NCBI GenBank assembly: GCA_948567375.1
Contig: OX419755.1
Span: forward strand, 30,819,001 to 30,883,000
Direction of reading: 5' to 3'
Source: Lunularia cruciata
Lineage: Eukaryota > Streptophyta > Marchantiopsida > Lunulariales > Lunulariaceae
DNA: 64,000 nt
In this document: in pieces, positions 48,201 through 58,600 of the stretch
Position numbering within the stretch: position 1 is the stretch's first letter
Layout of the letters: the number at the start of each line of letters is the position of its first letter
The notes under the pieces: model-generated
The model's input: the letters and a program-made list of their open reading frames with translations, nothing else
Databases searched by the model: none
What the model was told of the DNA's origin: nothing
Translations under genes and position numbers: made by a program

Positions 48201-50120
48201 ATCTTCTGATTTTCCAACAAGGCTTATGCATTGACCATCTACATGAAGAAGAGTGTAGATTACATGGTGATTTTGGAGGACAAGGAGGCTCTCAAAGCTT
48301 TTGAGGAGCTCAAGCAATCCCTTGTTGTAGCTCCAATTCTTGCTAAACCTGATTGGAGTAAGCCTTCCATCCTCTACACTGATGCTTCTAATGTAGCAAT
48401 AGGATGCACTCTTAGTCAATTAGACCAAGATGGGCATGATCATCCAATAGCTTATGCTAGTAGGCAGATGGTTTCAGCAGAGAAGAATTACTCTGTCAAG
48501 GAGAGAGAAGGGTTGGCAGTGATCTTTGGTCTCAAGAAGTTTAGACACTACTTGATTGGAGGGAAAGCCACCATTGTCACGGATCACAAGGCTTTAAAGT
48601 ACATCTTCAACAAGCCTAATGTTGAAGGGAGACTAGCAAGGTGGATGATACTCTTGTCTGAGTATGACTACACCATTGAGGATAGGCCAAGAAAGAAACA
48701 TGCAAATGCTGATTTGTTATCTAGAGCCTATGATCATGATGGAGATGAGCCAATGGATTATTCCTTCCCAGATGAGGAGCTCATGACAATCTTAGTCACT
48801 CAAGAGGTTCCAATGGAGTATAAGGAGATTATGGATTTTGTGACAAGAGGTAACTATCCAGAAGGGATGCATGCTAGGGAGAGGAAGGCCCTTGCAGCAA
48901 GATCTAGACCTTACACAATGGTGGAGGATATTCTTTTTCACCAAGGAGAAGATGGTCTTCTTCGAAGAGCAGTGGGTAAGGAAGAGTCTATCCTACTCAC
49001 AAAGGAGTTTCATGAAGGTTTAGTATGTGGAGGACACTTTGCAGGAAAGGTGATTGCTTTCAAGATTCTAGATGCAGGTTACCATTGGAGAGGGATTTTC
49101 AAGGATTGTCTTGATTATTGCAAAACTTGTCATGTTTGTCAAGCTTTTACTAGAAAGTCTACATCCACTCTACCACTTAGATCAATTCCATTACTAGGAC
49201 CTTTTGAGAAGTGGGGAATTGATTTTGTAGGTCCTCTCAATAGAACCCCAAGGAACAATCGGTACATTGTGGTAATTACTGATTACCTTACCAAGTGGGT
49301 TGAGGCTAGACCATTGAGGGACAAGAATGAAGATGAAGTGGGTAGATTTCTTTCTGAACGCATTATCACTAGGTTTGGATGCCCTTTGGAGTTGGTATCT
49401 GAAAGAGGAGGAGAGTTTACAAGAAGCGTAACTACAGCCATGCTACGACATTTCTCTATCACACATAGAGTAACTACATCCTATAAGCCAAATTCCAATG
49501 GCTTGGCAGAGAGAACCAATCAGACCTTGTGCATGATGTTGGCCAAAGATGCAGAAAGGGAGGGGGCTTAACATCATTTGGACAAGAGGATTCATGCAGT
49601 TTTGTGGGAGTATAGGACAACCATGAAGACTTCCATCAAATATTCTCCATTTCAATTGGTGTATGGTATTGAGTCTACCTTACCTATTCACTTTGATCTT
49701 CCTACCTTCCAAAGCATTCATAGGAGATTGAAGAAAGCACAAGGAGGTGATGTAGAGAAGTCAAGGAAGGATCAACTCATGGAGTTGGAAGAGGCAAGAG
49801 CAGTTGCTATGGTTCGAGTGGAGCAAGCCCAAAGGAAACAAAAGGAGAGCTTTGACAAGAGGCAAGGCAAGAAGAAGGTGGAGCCTTTCAAGGAAGGTGA
49901 TTGGGTAATGTTGTTTGATTCCATTTGATTCAAGAGAGTGCAAAAGAAGTTTTTGCCTAAGTACTTTGGACCTTTCATAGTGGAGAAGGTGTGGGGCAAT
50001 TACACCTATGATCTCAAGGAGTTGGGAGGAAGACACTTTGATAGGATTAACCATGATAAGTTGAAGATGTACCATAGAAGGTAGAGAGACCTTCACTTTG
50101 AGGACAAAGTGAAAACTTAG
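45258..50120 (+). pseudogene. Family B gag-pol polyprotein, one frame with about six stops
   Basis: From ATG 45258 to 50120 (1621 codons) there is no frameshift, so gag and pol are one polyprotein frame. Order: gag domain (residues about 1-230), knuckle NCFGCGGRGHIQRNC, protease ALVDGGSVVNAM and LLLGRPWLR, RT (SEWVSPIVIVKKKNG; FIDDFCVYG), RNase H (YTDASNVAIGC), integrase (CKTCHVCQ; WGIDFVGP; SERGGEF; NGLAERTNQ) and tail. Stops are at 46359, 47013, 48207, 49569, 49926 and about 50083. The integrase second Asp is Glu here. No chromodomain. The 49926 stop is shared with copy B-I. Confidence 0.92.
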
Positions 50121-50132
50121 TCCGGGGGTAAA

Positions 50133-50839
50133 TGTAACACCCATTTGTGCATGTGTGTGGTATTGTGATATTTAGCTTGGTATTACAAGTACTTAAGAGA
50201 TATTATTTATATAGAGATAAAGCATGGTTCTATATTAGTCATGGTTAGCTAAATTTAGTCATAGCTAAGATAGAGGGGACCTTACTTTAGAAGGGACCTT
50301 ACTTTAGAGGAAGTAGAAAAGATGAGCACCACTATTTTGGATTTTAGTGTGTTGACTTAGTATTATTCCTAGGTGTTTGGCTTTGAGGAAAGAGTTGAAA
50401 ACTCTTGGGCCCGCAAGCCTTTTTGTTTTGGATTCTTCTTTGGTCCAAGGATAGCCCATGTGAAGGAATCCTTGACTTAGTGGTTGGGTCAAGATAAGAC
50501 CACATGCTTAGGGGAATATGCTCATGTGAATGGATATTCCTTTCTACTTTTTGACTTTACTTGACTTTTAGTCTAGTAACTTGAGTTACTACGGTAATTA
50601 GAAACTTTGGTACGTAACTATTTCACAAGTATATAAACAAGGGATGAGGAGGTACTCATCATCCTTTCATTTGCAACTATCTCTCTCATTGAGTTCTCTA
50701 GTGAGCAATGTCTTGAGTCTTGGAGTGTTAGCCTTGGAGGAGTATGATGGAGTTTGGGTTCCTTGCCTTCTTAGTCCATGGTGCGCTACCATAATAGCCA
50801 TCAGAGGTTCATCTTGAGTGAGAGACAGGCCGGCTCACA
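50133..50839 (+). repeat. 3' LTR of family B copy B-III
   Basis: 707 bp; nearly identical to 39296-39985 apart from a 17-bp tandem duplication of the GGGACCTTACTTTAGA segment at about 50276-50308. The bases just before it (cttagtccgggggtaaa) take the place of a polypurine tract. Confidence 0.92.
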
Positions 50840-52772
50840 GTACATACTTTACAGGCAGCTTTGGGTTTGGTGGGTGAGGACGTTGGTTGCCCGTATGCCC
50901 CGATCCTTTACAATTTCCGCATAGGAGAACGTACCTAATTTGCCTTCTTGGCTCGGGACAGTTTGGAGACCAATGTCCTATCGAGCCACAATTATAACAG
51001 GCTCCAGGTGCAACATTCTAAGGGTGATTCTGATTGCTCATTGGTGGTCTTTGTGGAGGAGCATTGGGGTTATACTCCATAGGTCCAAACCTTGGACCTT
51101 GGTACGATGTGCTTGCTTGAGGCTGTACTTCTTGCGTTTGGTACACAGCCTCTACGTCCTTGTCTTGGTTCCATCCCGGAACCCAATCAATTTGCTGCAC
51201 CGGGAATGCATTACGAGTATTGCATTTTGTGTTTGCGTGGCCTGATTTGCCACATGCGGTGCACCATACATTCAATCTCCCAAATGTTGGGGCCTTCCTT
51301 CTGTCTTTGGCCCCAATCATTTGGATCTTGAAATCCAAAAACTCCTTGATGAGGGCATCCAGCTTGGTATCCGCCTTATTTACACTCTTTGCTGGAGGAG
51401 TCATTGGTTTCTTGCCTCCACGTCTTCTGGCTCGTCTTGGCTTTGATTCTTCTTTGGATTCCAAAGAAGAGCTCAAAGACATGGAGGATTTGTCCGAAGA
51501 AGGGGATGTACTGCATAAAGCTCTCCTTCTGGGCTTCTTGCCTTTCTTCTCCTGATTTCTCCGGTTATCGGCAGAGTGAGAGTGGGCCGCCTTGTAATGA
51601 GTGACATGTTTGAGTACTTCGTCAAGGGAAGTTACATTCTTCTCCCTTGCAAAGATTCATATTTCTGGTGAAAGTCCCCCGAGGAACTAGGTAATGGCTT
51701 GGGCATCGGAGTAACCTACCACCCCCAATTGCTTGGGAACTCAGTTCAATAGTGCCATGAACCACTCAGAGTAGTCTCTCAACTTCTCCTTCTTGCCTTG
51801 GTCTAAATCGTTGAGTGCCACGAAGACACTCGTGTCATAATCAACCTCTTGGAATCGTTCCAGGAAGTTGTTTCTCAAGTCTGCCCAGTCCGCTGGTACG
51901 AACCCCTTCTGGGTCACATGGGTGTATCAGCTTCGAGCTTTCTTTCGGAGCAGACTTGGGAAAATTCTCAGTCGATCCGCCAAGTCATGCTCCTTGTTAG
52001 CAAAGGAGATGACTTCAAATTCTTTGATGAATTCATTGGGGTCTTTTTCTTGTTCTGTCCCCTTGTACTTCTGATAGGCGTGTCGGGTGACAGGCAATGA
52101 AGTCATTGTTTGATGCATTGGGATTGGCTGAGGTAGTGCTGAACTTGACGGAACTAAAGGACTGGCTGGTATTGATGCCGTGTTGTCAACCCAGGGGTTC
52201 CAATTCGTCAAATTCAAGGTGGGGTCTTCTTTGACAATTTCTGCTATGAGGGTGTTGACTTCAACCCGAGTGGAAGATTTAGGATCCACACCTTTGATTG
52301 GTTCTTCAAAATTCCTTCGGGACAACCAAGGAATCGTTCATAGACGATGTTGACACTCATCTTTAGTAAGTGTTCGTTCTGTCTTTTCTTGAACAAAGTT
52401 CTTCAAGGACACAACTTCCTCTACAGCTCTAGGGGAAGTCGGTGTACTGGGCCGCAATGCATATGTTTGCCCACTCGATTCTTTCTTCTTCTTGGACAAA
52501 AAAGGAGATGCAAAGTAGCCTTGCCAACCGCCTTTGCGTTTCTTGTGGTCAAGTTCTTGCAGAGCTTCTTGTACTTTGTGAAGGAGTTGAAAGTCCAACA
52601 CCTCTCGTTTGGTTTTGTCAACAGTGGATGGGATGTTTAGACATTTGTCTTCTTCATGCTGAAGTGCTTGTCTTCAAGCTCTCTCTTCCCGTTGTTCTCT
52701 TGATGCAAACATTTATATTGCGTTGATACCCAATTTTGAATTTGGCTTTGCATTCTTCCACTTCTGAGATTT

Positions 52773-52793
52773 GTATCCCCGGCAGCGACGCCA
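52773..52793 (-). other. Primer-binding site of copy A-II
   Basis: On the minus strand TGGCGTCGCTGCCGGGGA begins seven bases after the 5' LTR. It is a classic Tat/Athila-type PBS. The matching tRNA was not identified by me. Confidence 0.85.
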
Positions 52794-53469
52794 AAAATCA
52801 TGTGACAACCCGGCAAATATCACTTTTGCGGTAATCAGGTATATAAAGTTTGTTCCCACAAAGATACGAGTCAGAATTGGTCAAATACGAAGCAAAGTAA
52901 CAATTTCAGTTCTTCTTGAGTTCTTCTTTAGTCTCTCAGGTAGAAACCACACCCAAAAGAGAGTAACAAGAATTGACTTGCAGTCTTGTCACAAATTAAC
53001 ACTTCATAATCACAACTCCTTCAATTCTTTCCAAACAATCTTGATTGTGATGATTCAGGCTCTCCCAAAAACGGCACTTCACTACAAAACGACTTTGCCT
53101 CAAAATTGTGTTCCACCTCTCCACTGAAGGCACAACTTTCTTGATCAAAATTGCTTCACATCAACTTCACACTGCACTCACAAATGCAGAATACTACCAA
53201 CACTACAATTCCTCCCAGATCTGTCAAGGCATTGCTTTGATTGCACTTCACTCAGGATCAAACACACAAAATGAAGATCAAGGCTGTGGAATCCAACATC
53301 CAACAAGCACACTGACTTGCACTTTGAATTTCTTCACACACTCAAAATTACAAACACAAAGTTGATACTCAGAATCAAGCTCAAGCGACAAGCACTACTT
53401 CATAGCACTTTGCTTTACCTATTCTCAGAAATTATGAGCACAAAACAACATCTGACTCCGAATGCCACT

Positions 53470-53477
53470 CTTAAATA
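53470..53477 (-). promoter_or_regulatory. TATTTAAG box of the 5' LTR
   Basis: On the minus strand TATTTAAG lies about 670 bp before the LTR end and after the LTR reading frame. Conserved in each LTR copy. Likely core promoter for the element's RNA. Confidence 0.5.
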
Positions 53478-53593
53478 GTGAAGCAATCGACAATTCTAAC
53501 AATTATACCGTTCTACAACAACTGTTCTAACCTGCATATCCGAAATGACAATGCACCTCTTCATATGTGCCTCTTCAAATCTCAAAACTGTTA

Positions 53594-56176
53594 CTAATCC
53601 GATCCGATGTCTACTTTGTCATCGGCTTTCAAACCCAAACCCAAAGTAATTTTACTTCCTACTACTTTATCCTCGGGTCTCATATCTTCTATATCTTCTA
53701 CCAGATCCAGTAATTCTCTTTCCAGATCTGAAATTGCACTAGTGGGTAATCTATCAAACTCTTCATCTCTCGACCCACTCTTCTCCAATGTCTCCAATGG
53801 TAACTCCGAAGACATTTGTACTCCTATGTTATCTACTTCGGGTTTTGCTCTAATATCTTTCCGAAGCTTTTCTATCTCTATTTTCACTAAGTCTAATCTA
53901 ATTGAAATGTTATCCTCTACCTCTAAAATCTTTCTGTCTACACAAGTTTTGAGACTAACTAACAAGGCATTCATATCTTTATCCTTTGCTTGTCTTTGCC
54001 TTGTCTCCTGCACCAACAACTTCAACTCGTGCAGCCTCGTCTCTTCAATCCAAATGCTGGCCTCTGTACTTAACATTGCATTCATTTGGAGGACTATCTC
54101 CTTCAATGGCTCCAATCTTGTCTTTCTCTCACGTTCCCAATCTGCAAGCCAATCCTCTTGGTACATCCCCCACTCCACCTTGAACTCGGCTTTCACCGAC
54201 TCCTTCTCCTTCTCCTTCTGGACAACTCTCTCCTCCTGATTACAAAGTAATTCTTGTAATCGGTCTTTTTCTCTATATTGTGCCGCCAACTCTTGTTGCC
54301 AGAGTTGCTTCTTCTCCTCAACACTCTCCATCACCCTATTGAGCTCCTGATCCTTTGCAGCTACTCTCGCCATAGCATGGATTACTTCTACTCTTGAATT
54401 AGCAAACTGCTGCTTCAAGATCTCATACTCAGCTACTTGTCGCTCCCTTGCTATGTCACTCTTCTTCACAAGATCCTCTCAATAATTTACTTCTCTCTTC
54501 AGGTCTTCAATTACCTGACTTCTCACTACTGCCTCCGCTTGCAGTGCTTCTCTTTCCTCCTCACCTCGGGTTATACTCTTCTTCAACTCCGAGTTCTCTT
54601 CTTCTAATCTCGATAATACATGCAAAAAAATCTTCACCTCCGGACATGTTGACTGCATTTCCTTCTTCTTATGCTCCAACTTCACCAGCAATGGGCACAC
54701 CGCTTCTCGCAGGTACTCCACTCCATCATTGGCAACTACTTCAACCTGCAGAGTGATCTCCCTTCTTCCTTCTTGTTCGCCTGATACTTGCCTTTGTCTC
54801 TACAGTCTTTGTATCGGAATCGACGCCTCACTTCCCAAGCTTTCACTCACGTCTTCTTTTGCCTAACTCGGCCCCGCTTCACATTTCACCTTATGTCTCA
54901 AGCAAACTCCTCTCTATACATCAATCTTCTTTTCTTCGGCCACAGTTACTTTGTCTTCCAACTGTGTATTATCCTCGGCTTCAATTTCTGCCTGCACTTC
55001 TTCTTCTTTGTATTCTTCTTTTGTAGCCACCGGTGCTGATGTTATTTCTCCTCCATTGTTATCGCTACTTGTATCTCCACTCTGCAGCGTTAGCTTAGGC
55101 TCCTCCTCGTGTTCCGAGTCTTCAGTTTTAAGCTTGGCATCACCTTCCGAGTCTTCATCCTCCAACTCGATCACCACCATACCTTGCCTCAGGTTGCCTC
55201 TCCGTGTCTTCCGAGGTTTCTTTGTGTCTTCGGCTTCGCCTTGCCAACTTCTCTTCTTTGTATTCGGAGTACTCACTACTACCTCCACATTCTTCCTTGT
55301 CTTCGTGTAGTAGTCGCTGGTGCTCCTGATTTGCAATATGTATTGCTGCTCCTCGACATCGACCTCCTTTTGCAAATCAGGATGGAAGTGCGACACCATC
55401 TGAGTCTGCTCCTCCGAGTTCAGCAAATTTAGCCTGAGGTAGAAATGCATTGCAAACGGCACAATGTAGTGTGGAGGCAATTTATCCCACAAATTCCACA
55501 CCATCTGCCGCGTTCTCCCGTGGAAACACCTCGCTTAATTGATCGGTTCTCCTGTGAATAGCTTGTGAAAGAACACCGCTTGGTGTTTCATCACATAAGT
55601 GATTCTCTCCGGCTTTAGGATGGCCATCTGTGCACTCACAATTTCTCTCTTCACAGGGTCTTTGTAGCTCTCAACTTTGTACCCATTCTTTGTCCGCTTT
55701 GACGAGAATGCATCTCTCACTTCCTGGGTTTCTTGAGCTATCTCTCCCTTCCCCAAGAACGTGGCTTCCTACTCCGAGCCTGCTTCCTTCCCGAGTACGA
55801 GTCTCCAATCCGACTCTGTCCAGCGAGTCGGATTTCCTCTCTTCCCTTTTTCCTTGGGTCCATCAAGACACTTGCTCTCAATGATTTCTGTCATGAAACC
55901 TGCAAAGCTCACATTCCAGTTCCATGCCAAGAAAGTGATCCGAAGTCGGCTCAAGACTTTGATCCTAGCAATCACATCTAACCTCCAATTTTCATGATTT
56001 CTTACTATGAATTTAGAGTTCTTCTTTCCTCCTCCCATCTCTTTTGCCTTCTCACTATCTCTCTATTTCACTCTCGCAACTTCTCCCTTATGCACTAACA
56101 CAATTCCAACTCTATTTCCCTTCCCACGATCACCTATAAGATGACATCTCAACGGCAAAGGAAAATTACTCGACAT
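53594..56176 (-). pseudogene. LTR-encoded coiled-coil protein, best copy (861 codons, stops only)
   Basis: A single frame runs from ATG 56176 to the stop at 53594 with no frameshift and about five in-frame stops (near 55760, 55507, 54910, 54800, 54722 and 54478). Residues about 1-300: basic globular domain with FLAWNWNVSFAGF at 84, HQAVFFHKLFTGEPIN, PPHYIVPFAMHFYLRLNLL. Residues about 320-410: acidic Ser/Glu linker. Residues about 490-740: coiled coil (KYEILKQQFADSR-like heptads; ELAAQYREKDRLQELL). Tail to VDIGSD. The last 291 codons are open. It lies wholly in U3 and in sense with gag-pol, so it could be read from the 3' LTR end of the genomic RNA or its own TATA box. No enzyme motif is seen. 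Confidence 0.78.
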
Positions 56177-56592
56177 TTTGTCGTTGTGAGTTCAATTTTT
56201 ATAGAGTTGCGCTTCTTCGTCTTTCTTCACTTCAAGTTCCTACCAAGAAATCAGACCTCCTGCATGCACCTGTCACTATCAATCAACCTTTGCGTGTATG
56301 GGCCGCCGGTTTTTAAACGGTCCCTTCTTGAATTTCTTTCCCCGACAAAAGGTTGTTAGACTGTTTTTGCCTTGGGTTGAGCTCCCCTCGATACAAGGAC
56401 AATTTACTTTGGGTTGTATGCTGACAGGGCATTTCCAAGTACTTTGCCTTATGACCCAAAGTCACTTTACTTTGGGTTTCATCCCAAAGACTCTTTCTTT
56501 GCCTTCTTTGGCCATACAGGTGCAATCTGACTTCTCTATACACTTCTTCTTCTTTGTTTAAAATTAAAATAAAATGTGGGCACCACAATTGT

Positions 56593-56605
56593 GTTCCACC
56601 CCTCT
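56593..56605 (-). mobile_element. Resumed piece of the outer family A LTR
   Basis: GTTCCACCCCTCT continues 29476-29788 after the ATTGT duplication. Family D starts at 56606. The remainder of this LTR is not in the window. Confidence 0.7.
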
Positions 56606-56708
56606 TGTAAAGACCAAGACCAAGGAGAGAAATAGGAGAATGGAAACTCACATTGGGACACTTGAATGTGTGAAAACTCTGAATGCCTAGCATGAGCTTT
56701 GGCTTTGG

Positions 56709-56716
56709 TATTTATA
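56709..56716 (-). promoter_or_regulatory. TATA box of the family D LTR
   Basis: TATAAATA on the minus strand, just downstream of the heat-shock-element-like cluster. The spacing from the nearest palindrome is about 30 bases. Confidence 0.6.
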
Positions 56717-56744
56717 GGTAGCATACAAGGCCCTTGAGTCTCAA

Positions 56745-56920
56745 GAAGCTTCCTTGAGCCGCTTTCCTAGAGTACAAGCCAAGTTAACCAGGAAGCTTCT
56801 CAAGAAGCTTCCTTCTAGAAGTCGTCTACTTGGCATGCAAGCTAAGCTAGTTGGAAGCTTCTAGAAGCTACTTGCTTGGAGTGCAAGTTAAGCTAGTCGA
56901 GAAGCTTCCCAAGAAGCTTC
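56745..56920 (-). promoter_or_regulatory. Cluster of heat-shock-element-like sites
   Basis: GAAGCTTC occurs six times: 56745-56752, 56792-56799, 56804-56811, 56854-56861, 56901-56908, 56913-56920. At 56854-56866 it extends to GAAGCTTCTAGAA, the canonical three-unit pattern nGAAnnTTCnnGAAn bound by heat-shock factors. TTCTAGAA also occurs at 56813-56820. All lie upstream of the TATA box in U3. Heat response is inferred from the motif only. Confidence 0.6.
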
Positions 56921-57107
56921 CTAGATGCTTTTAGAATATTTTGTGCTAATTTGGCTTATTCTCTACTTTGTTAGCCTTACTAATTACATTGCGAAACTCC
57001 ATATTATTACATATTCTCCCACCGCTAGTTGGTGACGTCCTTGTCGCTATTGAAGCTTCAAACTCTTGGATGGCCGTCTGTGCATTCTAGAGGTGAGAAA
57101 GAGGTTT

Positions 57108-57721
57108 CTATGTGGCATCATGAAGGGGATACCCTATCCAAAAGACCTTGTACTCCATATTGACCATGTTGTCGGCGTCCTTATTGAATGTAGTGACATG
57201 CAAGGATAGGATCAACTTCGTACTCCTTGTGATCATTGATAGGGATAGGAGGAGGAGGAAGAGGTTGGACACAAGAGGAAAAGGAAGATGGGTTAGGAAC
57301 AAACTATTTTAACTTGGAATTGTTAAAGACAAGGTGGATGCGCATATGACAAGGCAAGGCAAGTCAATAAGCAACAAGAGAGATGATTTGGATGACAAAG
57401 GGTCAAAGGGTCCTATCCAATTAGGGGCAAGTTTATAAACTTGGATATCAAGTGGGAGGGGTAGATTACTAGAGGATAGCATCACTTTATCACCGACTTC
57501 AAAGGTGAGATCAAGACAATGGTGGTCCGCATATTGTTTTTGACCATTTTGAGCAACAAGGAGATGAGATTTGGCTTGTTGGAGAGATTGGGATATGGTG
57601 GTCAAGAAGGTTAAAGTATGAGGAACTTGAGATGGAGGAGGAACAAGAAGAGAATCTAGAACAAGTAGATCTTGGCCAAAATTGAGAAAGAAAGGAAAAA
57701 ATATGGTGTTTGCCTGTTTGG
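57108..57721 (-). pseudogene. Family D integrase C-terminus and chromodomain remnant
   Basis: The frame 57740-57309 has KSHLLVAQNGQKQYADHH, FEVGDKVMLSSSNL and KLAPNWIGPF, the usual GPF/Y region of chromovirus integrase. After a frameshift, 57302-57108 carries YKVFWIGYPLHDATW, matching the core of a chromodomain. The catalytic core is missing. Confidence 0.7.
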
Positions 57722-57726
57722 ACTTA

Positions 57727-58569
57727 TGTGGTACCCACATTTTTCATTTTGGACAAGTTTTAAAGAAGAAATGCATTACTGAAACCAAATTGAACCCAAA
57801 TGGAAAATAAACAATGAGAAGTTTGTATTTTGATTCGACCCAAAGATGTTGACTTTGTGTTGTAGGAAGAAGGACTTGGATTGGATCAAACTCAAATAAG
57901 CTTACTTTGTGTCAGAGGAGGAAAAACTCTGATTAGATGTTGAAGGAGGGCAGACCCGAAAGAGGAATGGAAATTGTAGGTCAAGATTCTTGCGGGGGCT
58001 GTGTCTCAATGACAACATGTCCAAATCATGTGTACTATATATTGATGGAACCATCTCGTTCAAGGCTTTCTATCGCCACCAAAATCACAAAGTTTGGAGG
58101 TATATAGCAAAAGTTACAAGCATCTGAAGTTTTGGGAGTAGATGTACAAAGTAGTTGAAGGACTTTGGGTTGAGGTTCTATGGGTTGGTGTCTTTGGTAC
58201 TTCTGACTTCGGATTTTGGGTTTACATGACTTCGGGTCTAAAGACTTTGCCCCAAGACAAATATGATTCAACCCGAGATAGTTGGACCTTGGAGTGCAGT
58301 GAAGGTGACTTCAAGAATCTTGTCAGAGGTATAAGAGGAAGTTAGAGTGAGGAAAGAAAATATTTAGGATACCCATGACTTCAATTTCAATTCTGATTAA
58401 AGATAAAATAGAATTAGAAGAGAAATAGTAGTAGTGAATGAACCCAAAGTGCAAGATCAGATAGTAAGTGCCTTCAGGTTAAGTACATGAGTGATTAGTG
58501 GAAAGTGGGTTGCAAATTGAAGGCATAGATAGTGTACCCATGCTTTCAATTACAATTCTTGATGAGGAC
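57727..58569 (+). mobile_element. Short-form family A LTR, 5' part
   Basis: It starts TGTGGTACCCACATTTTTC after ACTTA. It is collinear with 26108-28000 and 30652-32567 up to the tail of the LTR protein (CTTGATGAGGAC), where a family B LTR begins. It is the third example of the same short form. Confidence 0.85.
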
Positions 58570-58600
58570 TGTAACACCCATTTGTGCATGTGTGTGGTAT
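58570..58600 (+). mobile_element. First 31 bp of a family B LTR
   Basis: TGTAACACCCATTTGTGCAT and the next bases equal the LTR start at 39296. A family C LTR begins at 58601. This marks a family B insertion into the short LTR, itself split by family C. Confidence 0.8.

Larger units (their letters stand above)
39296..50839 (+). mobile_element. Complete family B retrotransposon (copy B-III), with a solo LTR inside
   Basis: LTRs at 39296-39985 and 50133-50839 flank PBS, leader, ORF0, gag, protease and pol on the plus strand. The flanks share GTAC (39292-39295 and 50840-50843), a 4-bp duplication; the empty site can be read at 2690-2700. Length is 11,544 bp, or about 7.84 kb without the solo LTR at 41419-45118 and its duplication. 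The LTRs are nearly identical, so it is the youngest or among the youngest large insertion here. Confidence 0.93.
38324..52712 (-). pseudogene. Family A gag and protease, split by family B element
   Basis: The two exons-like pieces are 52712-50844 and 39295-38324; the gap is the inserted family B element, and the frame is the same on both sides. Gag starts MFASREQREERA and meets a stop soon after. The gag domain (KDPNEFIKEFEVISFANK, ADRLRIFPSLL) is followed by CTACGKSGHANTKC and two further knuckles. After the insertion come a Lys-rich linker and the retropepsin motif IDSRSGVNVM, where the third catalytic residue Gly is Arg. The copy at 2368-1868 has IDSGSG. Gag would form the particle and bind RNA. 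Confidence 0.85.
29789..56587 (-). mobile_element. Complete family A giant-LTR retrotransposon (copy A-II)
   Basis: The ends are TGTGACAACCC at 29789 and GGGCACCACA at 56587, flanked by an exact ATTGT duplication (29784-29788 and 56588-56592). LTRs are 29789-35114 (with a solo-LTR insertion) and 52801-56587. On the minus strand the order is 5' LTR, PBS, gag, protease, RT, RNase H, integrase, polypurine tract, 3' LTR. Removing the two insertions leaves about 13.3 kb, of which more than half is LTR. RT with FIDDF, no chromodomain and the GCCGGGGA PBS place it in the Tat/Athila clade. An 11.5-kb family B element sits in gag at GTAC. Confidence 0.92.
52801..56587 (-). repeat. 5' LTR of family A copy A-II (3787 bp)
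   Basis: The best full-length giant LTR. Reading leftward from 56587: TGTGGTGCCCAC, a zone with CTTTGGG/CTTCGGG motifs, a TATA-like box near 56200, the LTR protein frame, the TATTTAAG box, about 640 bp of R/U5 and the end GGGTTGTCACA. U3 would be about 3.1 kb. The PBS follows directly, so it is a true LTR and not a separate transposon. Confidence 0.93.
56606..57011 (-). repeat. LTR of family D (406 bp)
   Basis: Bounded by TGTAAAGACC and TTATTACA. In the sense of the element the order is GAAGCTTC palindromes, then a TATAAATA box (56716-56709), then the transcribed part. Next to its inner end is TATTCTCCCACC, the reverse of a purine tract. Confidence 0.75.
56606..57726 (-). mobile_element. Family D chromovirus remnant
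   Basis: A 3' LTR (56606-57011) is followed by the C-terminal end of a chromovirus integrase in minus orientation. A short family A LTR inserted at 57727 cuts it. The other LTR and the rest of pol are outside the window or lost. Confidence 0.75.

Noticed and set aside
53607-54239. Ser/Leu/Thr-rich 210-codon frame opposite the LTR coiled coil
   Set aside because: It is the complement of Glu/Lys/Leu-rich codons, which rarely give stops on the other strand. The same shadow appears opposite each coiled-coil copy.
53594-54469. A host kinesin/myosin-like or lamin-like coiled-coil gene
   Set aside because: The frame lies wholly inside LTRs and recurs in many LTR copies. Similarity to such host proteins would be due to low-complexity Glu/Lys heptads only. 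Capture from a host gene long ago cannot be excluded.
56740-56930. GAAGCTTC series considered as a CRISPR-like array or satellite
   Set aside because: The spacing is irregular (4 to 42 bases), the unit is only 8 bp and the array sits in an LTR promoter of a plant element.
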